A stretch of DNA of 64,000 bases from Halobacillus sp. A5 (GTDB taxonomy: Bacteria > Bacillota > Bacilli > Bacillales > Halobacillaceae), in assembly GCF_024189315.1 (NCBI RefSeq), contig NZ_JAIZEO010000008.1, positions 1 through 64,000 of the forward strand, given 5' to 3'. Position 1 is the first letter of the stretch. Each line of letters begins with the position of its first letter. Made by a program: the position numbers and the translations under genes. Below, piece by piece: positions 9,573-18,361 of this stretch. The notes under the pieces were generated by a model that was given only the letters and a program-made list of their open reading frames with translations, was not told the origin of the DNA and searched no databases.

Positions 9573-10745
9573 ATGATAAATTATACAGCAATCGTGCTTG
9601 CGGCCGGACAGGGAAAACGGATGCAAACAGGTCAAAATAAACAATTTTTAATGATCAATGAGCTGCCTTTGATCATACATACAGTTACCGTGTTTGTGCA
9701 GGACTCCTGGTGCAGTGAGATCATTTTGGTAACTAATAAACAAGAGTACAGTCAGATGAAAGAAGTTCTACAGCAGCATGGGCTGGAAGAGCAGATAACG
9801 CTGGCAGGTGGCGGGTTGGAACGTCAGGACAGTGTATACGAAGGGCTGCAGACGGTCAGGCTCACGGACCAGCCGGTATTTATCCATGATGGAGCCCGGC
9901 CTTTCGTTAAGCGGGAGCATCTTCACCAGCTGGCAGAGGTGGTCCGGGAGAGGAAAGCTGGATTATTAGCGGTCCCTGTAACTGATACAATAAAACAAAA
10001 GCAGCAAGACCGGTTAACAACGCTTGACCGCCATTCTCTTTGGGCAGCGCAGACACCGCAGGCTTTCGATTATTCGTTAATTCTCAGCGCCCATGAGAAA
10101 GCTAGATCTCAACACTACTACGGCACAGATGATGCCTCCTTAGTTGAACGTCTAGGAGGAGAGGTGGTCGTAGTTGAGGGCAGCTATGATAACATGAAGC
10201 TGACCACTCCTGAAGACCTGGCTAAAGCCCAAACATATGCTGCTAAAGATAGAAAGGTCGTGAATGATTCAATGATTCGCATAGGACAAGGGTTTGATGT
10301 ACATCAGTTTGCAGAAGGTCGAAAGTGCATCGTCGGCGGTGTTGAAATACCTCACGAACAGGGGCTGCTGGGTCACTCCGATGCAGATGTTCTTCTTCAT
10401 ACGATTGCAGATGCTTGTCTTGGAGCAATCGGAGAAGGGGACATCGGACGTCATTTTCCTGACACGGATCATGCTTATAAAGATGCGGATTCCAGGATTC
10501 TTTTACAACGAGTATGGGAGTTCGTGACGAAGCAAGGCTATGAGCTTGGCAATCTTGACTGTACGGTGATTGCTCAAGCGCCAAAGATGGCCCCCTATGT
10601 GGAGCAGATTCAACAGAATATAGCAGAGCTGTTAAATAGTGAACCTGCCCGGGTCAACGTGAAAGCAACGACGACGGAAAAGCTTGGGTTTACTGGACGA
10701 AAAGAAGGGATGGCCGCACAAGCCGTCGTTCTTCTTCAAAAATAG
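9573..10745 (+). CDS. ispDF: IspDF, fused MEP cytidylyltransferase and MECDP synthase
   Basis: This 390-residue protein carries two successive-family enzymes of the MEP isoprenoid pathway. Residues 1 to about 230 are IspD (nucleotide loop [31 protein letters not shown]), which makes CDP-methylerythritol. Residues 234-390 are IspF (GFDVHQF and [16 protein letters not shown] metal and substrate residues, TTEKLGF), which cyclises CDP-ME 2-phosphate. IspE acts between them and is not here. Both halves are full length against B. subtilis, where they are separate genes. The joint at 10257-10275 contains ATGATTCA followed by ATGATTCG, an 8-bp near-perfect tandem repeat. A sequencing error cannot be excluded, and internal initiation at ATG 10272 could still give free IspF. 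Confidence 0.93.
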   Translation: MINYTAIVLAAGQGKRMQTGQNKQFLMINELPLIIHTVTVFVQDSWCSEIILVTNKQEYSQMKEVLQQHGLEEQITLAGGGLERQDSVYEGLQTVRLTDQPVFIHDGARPFVKREHLHQLAEVVRERKAGLLAVPVTDTIKQKQQDRLTTLDRHSLWAAQTPQAFDYSLILSAHEKARSQHYYGTDDASLVERLGGEVVVVEGSYDNMKLTTPEDLAKAQTYAAKDRKVVNDSMIRIGQGFDVHQFAEGRKCIVGGVEIPHEQGLLGHSDADVLLHTIADACLGAIGEGDIGRHFPDTDHAYKDADSRILLQRVWEFVTKQGYELGNLDCTVIAQAPKMAPYVEQIQQNIAELLNSEPARVNVKATTTEKLGFTGRKEGMAAQAVVLLQK

Positions 10746-10811
10746 TCCGCAAGAGATCCTCATTAATGATAAAATAAATTAAATGGAGACGGTTTAGAAA
10801 GGAGATTATTT

Positions 10812-12281
10812 ATGAGTAACGAAGTACGTGTGCGCTATGCGCCAAGTCCTACAGGCAACCTTCATATAGGGAACGCCCGTACGGCTTTATTCAATTATTT
10901 ATATGCAAGGAACGCTGGAGGAAAATTTGTCATCCGCGTGGAAGATACAGATGCAAAAAGGAATGTAGCTGGTGGAGAAGAGAGTCAGCTGAATTATTTA
11001 AAATGGCTTGGTATTGAGTGGGATGAAGGAGCTGACGTTGGCGGAGAATATGGCCCTTACCGTCAGATGGAGCGTTTAGATATTTATAAGAAATATGTGG
11101 ATGAACTTCTTGAGAAAGGAATTGCCTACAAGTGTTACATGACGGAGGACGAGCTGGAAGCAGAACGCGAAGCGCAGATCAGCCGCGGCGAAGCTCCTAA
11201 ATATTCAGGGGCGCACTGTGACTTAACGGAAGAACAGATCAAAGAGTTTGAAGCTGAAGGCAGAGAGCCTAGCATTCGAATTCGTGTTCCTAAAAATCAC
11301 ACATATGATTTTGAAGATATTGTGAGAGGTAAAATATCTTTTGAAGCCAGTGACTTCGGAGATTGGGTAATTGTGAAGAAAAACGGCACACCCACTTATA
11401 ATTTTGCTGTGGCCATTGATGATCATATGATGAAGATTTCTCACGTCTTACGCGGTGAAGAGCATATTTCGAATACTCCTAAACAATTGATGGTGTATGA
11501 GGCGTTTAACTGGGAAGCTCCCAAGTTTGGTCATATGACACTAATTCTTAACGAAGACCGTAAGAAATTGAGCAAGCGTGATGAGCATATCCTGCAATTT
11601 ATTGAGCAGTATAAAAACCTGGGATACCTCCCTGAAGCGTTATTTAACTTTATTACACTGCTTGGCTGGTCACCTGTTGGAGAAGAGGAGATTTTTACTA
11701 AGGATGAGCTGATTGACATCTTTGATGCTGAGCGTCTGTCGACATCCGCGGCTATCTTTGATCCTGCAAAATTAAAGTGGATGAACAACCAGTATATTAA
11801 AGCGTCCAGCTTAGAGCGCATAGTTGACCTATCTCTGCCTCATCTGATTGAAGCTGGTCGTGTAAGAGAGGATATGAGTGAAGAAGGCCGTGAATGGACG
11901 CACGAGCTTATTTCCTTATACCATGAGCAAATGAGCTATGGTGCTGAAATCGTTGAACTCACTGATCTCTTTTTCAAGAAAGAAATTCAGTATGATGAAG
12001 CTGCTTTAGAAGTGCTCAAAGGCGACCAGGTTCCGGAAGTACTTGAAGCGTTCAAGGGGAAACTTGCTCAGTTAGACGAGTGGACGCCTGAAAATATCAA
12101 AGCCCAAATCAAGGCGACACAGAAGGAAACCGGCCATAAAGGGAAGAAGCTGTTTATGCCGATTCGTGTAGCCACTACCGGGCAGACACATGGACCTGAG
12201 CTTCCTAACGCCATCCGACTGCTTGGAATTGAGACGGTAACCATCCGGTTAAATGATGCATTGAAGCAAATTCAAGGCTAA
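10812..12281 (+). CDS. gltX: Glutamyl-tRNA synthetase
   Basis: GltX is a class I synthetase that charges tRNA-Glu and, in organisms using the GatCAB pathway, also tRNA-Gln. The 489-residue protein has the HIGH motif as HIGN ([13 protein letters not shown], near residue 10) and the KMSKS motif as KLSKR near residue 253, followed by the helical anticodon-binding domain. The start ATG 10812 follows AAAGGAGAT. It lies 66 bp after ispDF and before the cysteine T-box, the same order as in B. subtilis. No terminator separates it from the following promoter. Confidence 0.97.
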   Translation: MSNEVRVRYAPSPTGNLHIGNARTALFNYLYARNAGGKFVIRVEDTDAKRNVAGGEESQLNYLKWLGIEWDEGADVGGEYGPYRQMERLDIYKKYVDELLEKGIAYKCYMTEDELEAEREAQISRGEAPKYSGAHCDLTEEQIKEFEAEGREPSIRIRVPKNHTYDFEDIVRGKISFEASDFGDWVIVKKNGTPTYNFAVAIDDHMMKISHVLRGEEHISNTPKQLMVYEAFNWEAPKFGHMTLILNEDRKKLSKRDEHILQFIEQYKNLGYLPEALFNFITLLGWSPVGEEEIFTKDELIDIFDAERLSTSAAIFDPAKLKWMNNQYIKASSLERIVDLSLPHLIEAGRVREDMSEEGREWTHELISLYHEQMSYGAEIVELTDLFFKKEIQYDEAALEVLKGDQVPEVLEAFKGKLAQLDEWTPENIKAQIKATQKETGHKGKKLFMPIRVATTGQTHGPELPNAIRLLGIETVTIRLNDALKQIQG

Positions 12282-12285
12282 TCTG

Positions 12286-12314
12286 TTCACAAATTGACGT
12301 TTTTCACATATAGT
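12286..12314 (+). promoter_or_regulatory. SigA promoter of cysE-cysS
   Basis: TTCACA (12286-12291), 17 bp, then TATAGT (12309-12314). A competing reading is TTGACG at 12294-12299 with AAGATA at 12316-12321 (16 bp). Either places transcription start just ahead of the T-box leader. Confidence 0.65.
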
Positions 12315-12319
12315 AAAGA

Positions 12320-12566
12320 TACCCATAATGAACGTTGATGAGGAGAAGTAGGAGGTTCTTTTTCTTACCCAGAGAAAATCACCGCTGGCTGGAAGTGATT
12401 TTAAGAAAAGTCTCCGAAATGCACCTCTGAGTCTCCGGCTGAAAGTAGTAGGTTGGAGCGGCCGCCTGCCGTTATAAGGGAGAGTGAGGGAATATTTATT
12501 TCCTAAACAGAGTGGAACCGCGCGTAACGCGTCTCTGTGCTATATAAGCACAGGGGCGCGTTTTTT
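12320..12566 (+). promoter_or_regulatory. T-box riboswitch, tRNA-Cys specific
   Basis: A transcription-attenuating leader that reads tRNA-Cys charging. The T-box AGAGTGGAACCGCG is at 12509-12522. Its TGGA (12513-12516) would pair with a UCCA acceptor end, which fits the U73 discriminator of tRNA-Cys. Stem I has an AGTA bulge sequence at 12347-12350, and TGC (12420-12422), in the context AAATGCACC, is the likely Cys specifier codon. The terminator hairpin has arms about 12526-12541 and 12547-12562 followed by TTTTTT; the T-box region provides the competing antiterminator. Uncharged tRNA-Cys would therefore switch on cysE and cysS. The stretch 12567-12645 holds only the cysE ribosome binding site. 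Confidence 0.93.
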
Positions 12567-12645
12567 ATGGAGTAAAAAATAAAAGGATGTACGCGTTTTT
12601 GTGTACGGGTATAGATCGAATGAGCAAAGAAAGGGAGGATGACGG

Positions 12646-13338
12646 ATGGGACTATTCAAAATGTTTAAAGAAGATGTGGACGTCGTATTTGATCAGGATC
12701 CGGCTGCTCGTTCCTACATCGAGGTCATCTTAACGTATTCTGGTCTGCATGCAACATGGTCACACCGCATTGCGCATGCTTTTTATAAAAGGAAATTCTT
12801 TTTTCTGGCCCGCATCATTTCACAAATCAGTCGTTTCTTTACAGGAATCGAAATCCACCCAGGTGCTAAAATCGGGCGCCGCTTCTTTATTGATCACGGC
12901 ATGGGTGTCGTGATTGGAGAAACGTGTGAAATTGGAGACAATGTGACTTTGTTCCAGGGAGTTACGCTTGGAGGGACGGGAAAGGAAAAAGGAAAACGCC
13001 ACCCGACGTTAAGGGATTATTCGCTTGTGGCTACGGGGGCCAAGGTGCTGGGGTCCATTACAATCGGAGCGAATTCTAAAGTCGGGGCAGGCTCTGTCGT
13101 TTTAAAGGATGTACCTGATAATTCGACAGTTGTCGGCATTCCGGGACATGTCGTGATTCAGGATGGCAAGAAAATCAGACAGAAGGATCTGGATCACCAT
13201 AAGCTTCCTGACCCTGTCTATGATCGTTTAAATGAAATGGAAGAAGAAATCAGACAATTATGTTTACAGTTAGAACAAGAGGATAAGGGAGTGAAGCAGG
13301 ATGAGCATAAAAGTATTCAACACGCTGACAAGAGCTAA
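12646..13338 (+). CDS. cysE: Serine O-acetyltransferase
   Basis: CysE makes O-acetylserine from serine and acetyl-CoA, the first committed step of cysteine synthesis. The 230-residue protein has a helical N-terminal domain and a left-handed beta-helix of hexapeptide repeats ([18 protein letters not shown] onward), with the active-site DHG and the acetyl-CoA region VTLGGTGK. The start ATG 12646 follows GGGAGG by 7 bp. The last 38 bases overlap cysS in another frame, a long overlap that suggests translational coupling. Expression is set by the upstream Cys T-box. Confidence 0.96.
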   Translation: MGLFKMFKEDVDVVFDQDPAARSYIEVILTYSGLHATWSHRIAHAFYKRKFFFLARIISQISRFFTGIEIHPGAKIGRRFFIDHGMGVVIGETCEIGDNVTLFQGVTLGGTGKEKGKRHPTLRDYSLVATGAKVLGSITIGANSKVGAGSVVLKDVPDNSTVVGIPGHVVIQDGKKIRQKDLDHHKLPDPVYDRLNEMEEEIRQLCLQLEQEDKGVKQDEHKSIQHADKS

Positions 13339-14701
13339 GGAACTTTTCCATCCACTCGAAGAAAACAAAGTAAAAATGTACGTCTGCGGTCCTACTGTAT
13401 ATAACTACATTCACATCGGCAATGCTCGTCCGGCGATTGTATTTGATACTGTACGGAAATATTTTGAATACCGAGGGTATGAAGTAAACTATGTCCTGAA
13501 TTTCACAGATGTGGATGATAAATTAATTAAAGCTGCAAATGAGCTTGGCGAAGAGGTGCCGGATATTGCCAACCGTTTTATCCAGGCTTATAAAGAAGAT
13601 GTGGGAGCTTTGGGTGTGCAAGAAGCGGTTCATCATCCTCGTGTGACAGAGAACATGGAAGAAATCATTCAATTTATCGAGGGTTTGATTGAAAAAGGGT
13701 TTGCTTATGAATCGGGCGGAGATGTATATTTCCGTACGAGATCCTTTAATGAGTATGGAAAGCTCTCTCACCAGTCGATTGACGAACTTCGCTCTGGCGC
13801 CCGTATTGAAGCGGGAGAGAAGAAAGAAGATCCGCTCGATTTTACTTTATGGAAGGAAGCGAAAGAAGCTGAGATTACCTGGGAAAGTCCATGGGGGAAA
13901 GGGCGTCCGGGGTGGCACATTGAATGCTCGGCTATGGCGAAGAAATACCTCGGGGATACGATAGATATCCATGCCGGTGGACAGGATTTAACTTTTCCCC
14001 ATCATGAAAACGAGATCGCACAATCCGAAGCGAACAACGGAGAATCATTTGCACGATACTGGATGCATAACGGTTACATTAATATTGAAAATGAGAAAAT
14101 GTCTAAATCGCTCGGTAACTTTGTTCTGGCTCATGATCTTGTGCAGAAACACGACCCGCAGGTGATACGGTTTTTCATGCTTAGTGTCCATTACCGGCAT
14201 CCGATTAATTTCAGCGATGAACTGCTGGCAGGGGCTAAAAGCAGCTTTGAGCGCATTCGTAATGCTTTTGAGAACCTGCAGCACCGCCGGGAAACCAGCC
14301 TTAACTTATCTGAGGATAATGATCAATGGCTGAACGAAATTACCATGCAGAAACAGCAGTTTATAAGTGAAATGGACGATGATTTTAATACAGCCAATGC
14401 GATTTCTGTTTTATTCGATTTAACGAAGTCAGCTAACTTATATCTTCAGGGGGATCAGACTCATACTGATGTCATTGACCAGTTTACTGAAGCATTTGCA
14501 GAGCTTGCCGGGGTCTTAGGCCTGCGGCTGAAACAGGAAGATGAGCTGCTCGATGAAGAGGTTGATTCTTTAATTGAGGAAAGAAAACAGGCGAGAAAAG
14601 ACCGTAACTTCGCAAGAGCTGACGAAATTCGGGATGAGCTTAAAGCGCGGAATATTGTTTTAGAAGATACCGCCCAGGGCACTCGTTGGAAGCGGGGGTA
14701 G
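13301..14701 (+). CDS. cysS: Cysteinyl-tRNA synthetase
   Basis: CysS charges tRNA-Cys and is a class I, zinc-dependent enzyme. The 466-residue protein shows the first zinc ligand in VCGPTVYN, the HIGH motif as HIGN, further zinc ligands in WHIECSAM and [11 protein letters not shown], and KMSKS at [10 protein letters not shown]. It lies within cysE's 3' end (38-bp overlap) with GGGAG ahead of its ATG. The T-box gives feedback control, since the synthetase's own tRNA is the signal. Confidence 0.97.
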   Translation: MSIKVFNTLTRAKELFHPLEENKVKMYVCGPTVYNYIHIGNARPAIVFDTVRKYFEYRGYEVNYVLNFTDVDDKLIKAANELGEEVPDIANRFIQAYKEDVGALGVQEAVHHPRVTENMEEIIQFIEGLIEKGFAYESGGDVYFRTRSFNEYGKLSHQSIDELRSGARIEAGEKKEDPLDFTLWKEAKEAEITWESPWGKGRPGWHIECSAMAKKYLGDTIDIHAGGQDLTFPHHENEIAQSEANNGESFARYWMHNGYINIENEKMSKSLGNFVLAHDLVQKHDPQVIRFFMLSVHYRHPINFSDELLAGAKSSFERIRNAFENLQHRRETSLNLSEDNDQWLNEITMQKQQFISEMDDDFNTANAISVLFDLTKSANLYLQGDQTHTDVIDQFTEAFAELAGVLGLRLKQEDELLDEEVDSLIEERKQARKDRNFARADEIRDELKARNIVLEDTAQGTRWKRG

Positions 14702-14705
14702 AAGG

Positions 14706-15113
14706 ATGACCTTTTCAAACGTAAAGCAGATGAAAAGCCTCGCCCTCGCTTACATGGGTGACGGAGTGTACGAATTGTATGTGAGAAGACACCTGTTAGA
14801 GCAAGGTCAAATAAGACCAGAACAGCTCCATAGAGCAGCCATTCAATTCGTGTCCGCTAAATCACAGGCTAAAGTAGTACAAGCCTGGCACGAGCAAGGG
14901 CTGCTTACGGAGGAGGAGGAAGTCGTCTTAAGAAGAGGACGTAATGCCAAATCCGGCACCGTTCCTAAAAATACGGACGTCCAGACGTACCGTTATTCAA
15001 CAGCATTTGAAGCCGTCTTAGGTTTTCATTATTTATCAGGCAATGAATCGCGCCTGGAAGAATTGATTAATAGCGCGATTTCCCTGGTGGAAGAGAGGAG
15101 AAAAGAGACATGA
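14706..15113 (+). CDS. mrnC: Mini-ribonuclease III (23S rRNA maturation)
   Basis: Mini-III is a dimeric RNase III catalytic domain without the double-stranded RNA-binding domain; in B. subtilis it matures 23S rRNA ends. The 135-residue length fits. The catalytic helix [16 protein letters not shown] contains the conserved acidic residues, and [26 protein letters not shown] is the second family motif. It lies 4 bp after cysS behind GGGGGT, and its stop overlaps the rlmB start (ATGA). It groups with two more RNA-related genes, rlmB and rae1. Confidence 0.95.
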   Translation: MTFSNVKQMKSLALAYMGDGVYELYVRRHLLEQGQIRPEQLHRAAIQFVSAKSQAKVVQAWHEQGLLTEEEEVVLRRGRNAKSGTVPKNTDVQTYRYSTAFEAVLGFHYLSGNESRLEELINSAISLVEERRKET

Positions 15114-15853
15114 GTGAAGAGTGGATTATAGGCAAAAACTCTGTTCTGGAAGCTATTAAGTCGGGACGTTCGATAAATAAGGTTTTCGTTTCTGAACAGC
15201 TTCAACCGCAGGCCGCGAAAAAAATTGAACAAACCGCTAAAGAATACGGGGTCATTGTTCAAAAGGCCCCGAAGAAGAAAATCGACCAGCTCGCTGAAGG
15301 CAATCATCAGGGAGTCATTGCTGCTGTCGCAGCCTATGAATACAGTGACATAGACGATTTATTCGCCCGGGCAGAGGAAAAGGGAGAGGAACCTTTTTTC
15401 ATTATTTTAGATGAAATCGAAGATCCTCATAATCTCGGCTCTATCCTTCGTACAGCAGATGCGAGCGGCGTCCATGGAGTGATTATCCCAAAAAGGCGTT
15501 CGGTGGGTCTGACATCTACTGTAGCCAAAACGTCCACAGGTGCGATTGAATATATCCCTGTGGCCAGAGTCACGAACCTGTCGAGAACAATCGATGAATT
15601 AAAAGAGCGCTTTGTCTGGGTCGTCGGTACAGATGCCAAAGGTACGGAAGATTACCGCCAATTAGATGGTAAGCTGCCTGTGGCTTTAGTTATTGGAAGT
15701 GAAGGAAAAGGAATGAGCCGGTTAACGAAAGACAAATGTGATTGGACTGTAAGTCTGCCAATGGCTGGGAAGGTGACTTCTTTAAATGCTTCCGTCGCGG
15801 CCTCGCTGCTGATGTATGAAGTGTATCGAAAACGTCACCCCGTTGAGGGATAG
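15110..15853 (+). CDS. rlmB: 23S rRNA 2'-O-ribose methyltransferase, RlmB/TrmH family
   Basis: The 247-residue SPOUT methyltransferase has an N-terminal L30e-like substrate domain (about 1-80) and a C-terminal knotted domain. The three SPOUT motifs are visible: [24 protein letters not shown] and [14 protein letters not shown]. RlmB of E. coli methylates G2251 of 23S rRNA; the equivalent target is inferred here. Its start overlaps mrnC by four bases (ATGA) and rae1 follows immediately. Confidence 0.93.
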   Translation: MSEEWIIGKNSVLEAIKSGRSINKVFVSEQLQPQAAKKIEQTAKEYGVIVQKAPKKKIDQLAEGNHQGVIAAVAAYEYSDIDDLFARAEEKGEEPFFIILDEIEDPHNLGSILRTADASGVHGVIIPKRRSVGLTSTVAKTSTGAIEYIPVARVTNLSRTIDELKERFVWVVGTDAKGTEDYRQLDGKLPVALVIGSEGKGMSRLTKDKCDWTVSLPMAGKVTSLNASVAASLLMYEVYRKRHPVEG

Positions 15854-15856
15854 GTG

Positions 15857-16366
15857 ATGAATGTACTGATCGTTGACGGCTACAACATCATCGGAGCCTG
15901 GCCGGAACTAAAGAATCTGAAGGATCAAGACTTAGGACAAGCGAGAGATTTACTAATTGAAATGATGGCGGAGTACCAATCCTATACAGGTGACCGCGTG
16001 ATCGTTGTTTTTGATGCTTATCACGTAAGGGGCTTAGCCACAAAGCAAAAAAATTATAAGATTGAAACCATCTATACAAAAGAAAATGAAACGGCCGATG
16101 AACGAATTGAGAAACTATCCGGGCAATTAAATGATGTACGGACACAGGTATATGTGGCGACTTCTGATTATGCTGAGCAGCGTACTATTTTTGCTCAGGG
16201 GGCTTACCGTAAATCCGCCAGAGAGCTGTACATTGAAGTGAGAAATATTCAACAGGAAATAAAAAAAGATTTAGAATCTCATAAAGACGTACAATATCAG
16301 GCAAAAATTCCGATAAATAAAGAGATAAGAGATATATTTGAGAAGTGGAGACGGGGTGATAAATAA
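15857..16366 (+). CDS. rae1: Rae1 (YacP), ribosome-associated A-site endoribonuclease
   Basis: The NYN/PIN-like domain protein is the homologue of B. subtilis Rae1, which cleaves mRNA in the ribosomal A site. The N terminus IVDGYNIIGAWPEL holds the first catalytic Asp; VVFDAYHV and VATSDYAEQ hold further acidic residues. ATG 15857 is preferred over GTG 15854 because GAGGG (15845-15849) then has 7-bp spacing and MNVLIVDGYN matches the family, giving 169 residues. It is the last gene of the run from mrnC; sigH follows with its own promoter. Confidence 0.92.
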   Translation: MNVLIVDGYNIIGAWPELKNLKDQDLGQARDLLIEMMAEYQSYTGDRVIVVFDAYHVRGLATKQKNYKIETIYTKENETADERIEKLSGQLNDVRTQVYVATSDYAEQRTIFAQGAYRKSARELYIEVRNIQQEIKKDLESHKDVQYQAKIPINKEIRDIFEKWRRGDK

Positions 16367-16377
16367 CAATTGCCTTA

Positions 16378-16407
16378 TTGACGCTTTTGAAACGCTTACT
16401 GTATAAT
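16378..16407 (+). promoter_or_regulatory. SigA promoter of sigH
   Basis: TTGACG (16378-16383) and a perfect TATAAT (16402-16407) are separated by 18 bp. The flanks are AT-rich, the kind of region AbrB binds at sigH in B. subtilis, but no specific AbrB site can be assigned by eye. Confidence 0.85.
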
Positions 16408-16445
16408 ATTTCTATATTTAGGTACCACAGTCGGAGGGATCCTGA

Positions 16446-17099
16446 GTGAGCATCGGACAAATGAAGACAGGCATCGAGAAGTTGGATTTCAGTCAACTTG
16501 ATGACGAAGAAATCATTGAGCGGATTAACCACGGGCAGGTCCAGGCTCTAGATTTTTTGATTGATAAGTACAAGAATTTCGTTCGTGCTAAAGCGCGGAC
16601 GTATTTCCTCATTGGCGCAGATCGGGAAGATATTGTACAAGAAGGCATGATCGGTCTCTATAAAGCAATTCGTGACTATCAAGGGGACAAGCTGTCCTCC
16701 TTTAAAGCCTTTGCCGAACTGTGTGTCACTCGTCAGATTATTACCGCAATTAAAACCGCCACCCGCCAGAAACACATTCCACTTAACTCATATGTATCAC
16801 TGGACAAACCGATTTTCGATGAAGAAGCGGACCGGACTTTATTAGATGTGATCGCCGGATCAAAAGCGATTGACCCTCAGGAGCTGATGGTTAATAAAGA
16901 ACGGTTTGGCGACATCGAAGAAAAAATTTCTGAACTGCTTAGTGAGCTTGAACAGCAAGTCCTTTCGTTATACTTAGACGGTAAAACGTATCAGGAGATT
17001 TCTGTTGAGTTAAAGAGGCATGTGAAATCTATTGATAATGCCTTACAGCGTGTGAAACGCAAGTTAGAGAGATATATAGAATTCTCTGAAACGACATAA
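16446..17099 (+). CDS. sigH: RNA polymerase sigma factor SigH (Spo0H)
   Basis: SigH directs transcription of early sporulation and stationary-phase genes, including parts of the phosphorelay. The 217-residue protein has region 2 (LIDKYKNFVRAKARTYFLIG, then EDIVQEGMIGLYKAIRDY and FAELCVTRQIITAIKTATRQ) and region 4 (LSLYLDGKTYQEISVELKRH, SIDNALQRVKRKLE). Translation starts at GTG 16446 after GGAGGG. It is closely similar to B. subtilis SigH except in the first 15 residues. Confidence 0.97.
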   Translation: MSIGQMKTGIEKLDFSQLDDEEIIERINHGQVQALDFLIDKYKNFVRAKARTYFLIGADREDIVQEGMIGLYKAIRDYQGDKLSSFKAFAELCVTRQIITAIKTATRQKHIPLNSYVSLDKPIFDEEADRTLLDVIAGSKAIDPQELMVNKERFGDIEEKISELLSELEQQVLSLYLDGKTYQEISVELKRHVKSIDNALQRVKRKLERYIEFSETT

Positions 17100-17110
17100 T
17101 CAACAGGCAA

Positions 17111-17139
17111 TTGACACTATCTTGTAAGCGTGCTACATT
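17111..17139 (+). promoter_or_regulatory. SigA promoter of rpmGB-secE
   Basis: A perfect TTGACA (17111-17116), 17-bp spacer and TACATT (17134-17139) lie 40 bp before the rpmGB start. Confidence 0.85.
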
Positions 17140-17178
17140 AGTGAAAGTGAATAAACCTCTGGATTGAGGTGACTGTCG

Positions 17179-17328
17179 TTGAGAAAAAAAGCAATTCTAG
17201 CCTGTACACAGTGCCACAGCCGCAATTATACTACAAATATAAATCGCTCAAATCAGTCCGAACGTTTAGAAGTTCGCAAATTTTGCAAGACTTGTGGTGA
17301 ACATACTCTTCATCGCGAAACAAGGTAG
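17179..17328 (+). CDS. rpmGB: 50S ribosomal protein L33 (zinc-binding form)
   Basis: A 49-codon reading frame begins at TTG 17179 ([16 protein letters not shown]) and ends HTLHRETR. Two CxxC pairs (CTQC and CKTC) mark the zinc-containing L33 paralogue. GAGGTGA 7 bp upstream supports the TTG start. L33 binds the 23S rRNA near the E site. Position between sigH and secE is the usual one in Bacillus, where a second L33 gene lies elsewhere. Confidence 0.93.
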   Translation: MRKKAILACTQCHSRNYTTNINRSNQSERLEVRKFCKTCGEHTLHRETR

Positions 17329-17370
17329 AGGATGAAGCCGGTTGGCGTAAGTTTGGGGGTAGTACGAATC

Positions 17371-17544
17371 ATGTTTAAATTCTTGAAGAATGTATCTCGC
17401 GAAATGCGTAAGGTAAGCTGGCCTAAAGGGCAGGAATTAACGAAGTATACTATTACCGTACTTTTTACCGTAGCTTTTGTATCTGTGTTTTTTGCAGTAG
17501 TGGACTTAGGCATTACACAAATACTTGAACTTATTCCTAGCTGA
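17371..17544 (+). CDS. secE: SecE, preprotein translocase subunit
   Basis: SecE clamps SecY in the SecYEG channel. The short Gram-positive form is seen: an amphipathic N-terminal helix (FLKNVSREMRKVSWPKGQEL) and one membrane segment (about residues 32-53), 57 residues in all. ATG 17371 is chosen because the family begins close to MFKFLKN and GGGGGT lies upstream; an in-frame ATG at 17332 would add 13 residues but is badly placed. SecY is encoded separately at 43427-44719. Confidence 0.92.
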   Translation: MFKFLKNVSREMRKVSWPKGQELTKYTITVLFTVAFVSVFFAVVDLGITQILELIPS

Positions 17545-17564
17545 TAGTACAGTCGATTTTGTGA

Positions 17565-17570
17565 TATACT
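17565..17570 (+). promoter_or_regulatory. candidate extended -10 promoter between secE and nusG
   Basis: TGATATACT (17562-17570) is an extended -10 (TG-N-TATACT). No good -35 is present. A start near 17577 would produce a transcript that meets the hairpin at 17588 almost at once. Confidence 0.4.
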
Positions 17571-17587
17571 AGTTAATAGTCTTGTAC

Positions 17588-17612
17588 AAAAAACCCGTCT
17601 GACGGGTTTTTT
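17588..17612 (+). terminator. intrinsic terminator between secE and nusG
   Basis: AAAAAACCCGT (17588-17598) pairs with ACGGGTTTTTT (17602-17612) around a 3-base loop. The A and T runs make it work in both directions. It sits 44 bases after the secE stop, so transcription of nusG must come from read-through or a promoter nearby. Confidence 0.9.
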
Positions 17613-17647
17613 CATGTTGGAAATAATTTAATAAAATGAACGATAAG

Positions 17648-17682
17648 GGAGGGAAGGGCAAGCCACTTGTCCTGTATAAATG
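17648..17682 (+). promoter_or_regulatory. nusG ribosome binding site with intervening hairpin
   Basis: GGAGG (17648-17652) is 27 nt from the nusG ATG (17680), far beyond the usual 5-10. Between them GGGCAAG (17656-17662) can pair with CTTGTCC (17666-17672) around a CCA loop, with one G-T pair. Folding would bring the Shine-Dalgarno to about 10 nt from the start. A stop codon at 17677-17679 rules out an upstream in-frame start. Confidence 0.65.
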
Positions 17683-18216
17683 GAAAAAAGATGGTATGTG
17701 GTTCACACGTATTCAGGTTATGAAAACAAGGTGAAAACCAATTTAGAGAAGCGAGTCGAGTCGATGGGAATGGAAGATAAGATCTTTCGTGTCCTTGTTC
17801 CCGAAGACGAAGAAACAGAAATTAAAAATGGCAAACGTAAGGTAAATAAGAAGAAAGTTTTCCCTGGGTATGTTATTGCTGAAATGGTAATGACGGATGA
17901 TTCCTGGTATGTTGTGCGAAACACTCCCGGCGTGACTGGATTTGTCGGCTCAACCGGCTCTGGCTCAAAGCCGATCCCTCTCCTGCCTGAAGAAATGGAA
18001 ACCGTACTTAAGCGTATGGGTATGACTGAACCGACTGCAGCGGAAGTTGATTTCGAAGTTAAGGAAAGTGTAAAAGTAACGGACGGACCTTTTGCGAATT
18101 TCACGGGTACGATTGAATATATTGATATCGATAAACAAAAAGTGAAAGTCCATGTGAACATGTTCGGCCGTGAGACGCCGGTCGAGCTGGACTTCTCTCA
18201 AATCGAAAAATTATAA
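17680..18216 (+). CDS. nusG: NusG, transcription elongation/pausing factor
   Basis: NusG binds the RNA polymerase clamp and links transcription to termination, pausing and translation. The 178-residue protein has the NGN domain (WYVVHTYSGYENKV to about residue 115, with VFPGYV and VRNTPGVTGFVG) and a C-terminal KOW domain (VTDGPFANFTGTIEYID). The start is fixed at 17680 by a preceding in-frame stop and by family alignment, although its Shine-Dalgarno is unusually distant. It is separated from secE by a terminator and from rplK by a promoter. Confidence 0.96.
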   Translation: MEKRWYVVHTYSGYENKVKTNLEKRVESMGMEDKIFRVLVPEDEETEIKNGKRKVNKKKVFPGYVIAEMVMTDDSWYVVRNTPGVTGFVGSTGSGSKPIPLLPEEMETVLKRMGMTEPTAAEVDFEVKESVKVTDGPFANFTGTIEYIDIDKQKVKVHVNMFGRETPVELDFSQIEKL

Positions 18217-18227
18217 TCCTCTCCCCC

Positions 18228-18256
18228 TTGCATTCTTATTAAATAAATGCTAGAAT
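18228..18256 (+). promoter_or_regulatory. SigA promoter of rplK-rplA
   Basis: TTGCAT (18228-18233), 17 bp, TAGAAT (18251-18256) with TGC directly before the -10 (extended -10). It gives a leader of about 100 nt with a small GCCTC/GAGGC hairpin. Confidence 0.8.
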
Positions 18257-18361
18257 TCATATGTTCTTTATGTGCCTCAAATGGAGGCGTTACTGCATAT
18301 TGCAATGAGTGGGAGGGAAAATCCCTATTACCACATCACGGACTTTAAGGAGGTGTGTCTC

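Noticed and set aside
9573-10745. ispD-ispF fusion as a simple frameshift error
   Set aside because: A one- or two-base error does not explain it; the joint has a discrete 8-bp repeat. An assembly error is still possible and noted in the finding.
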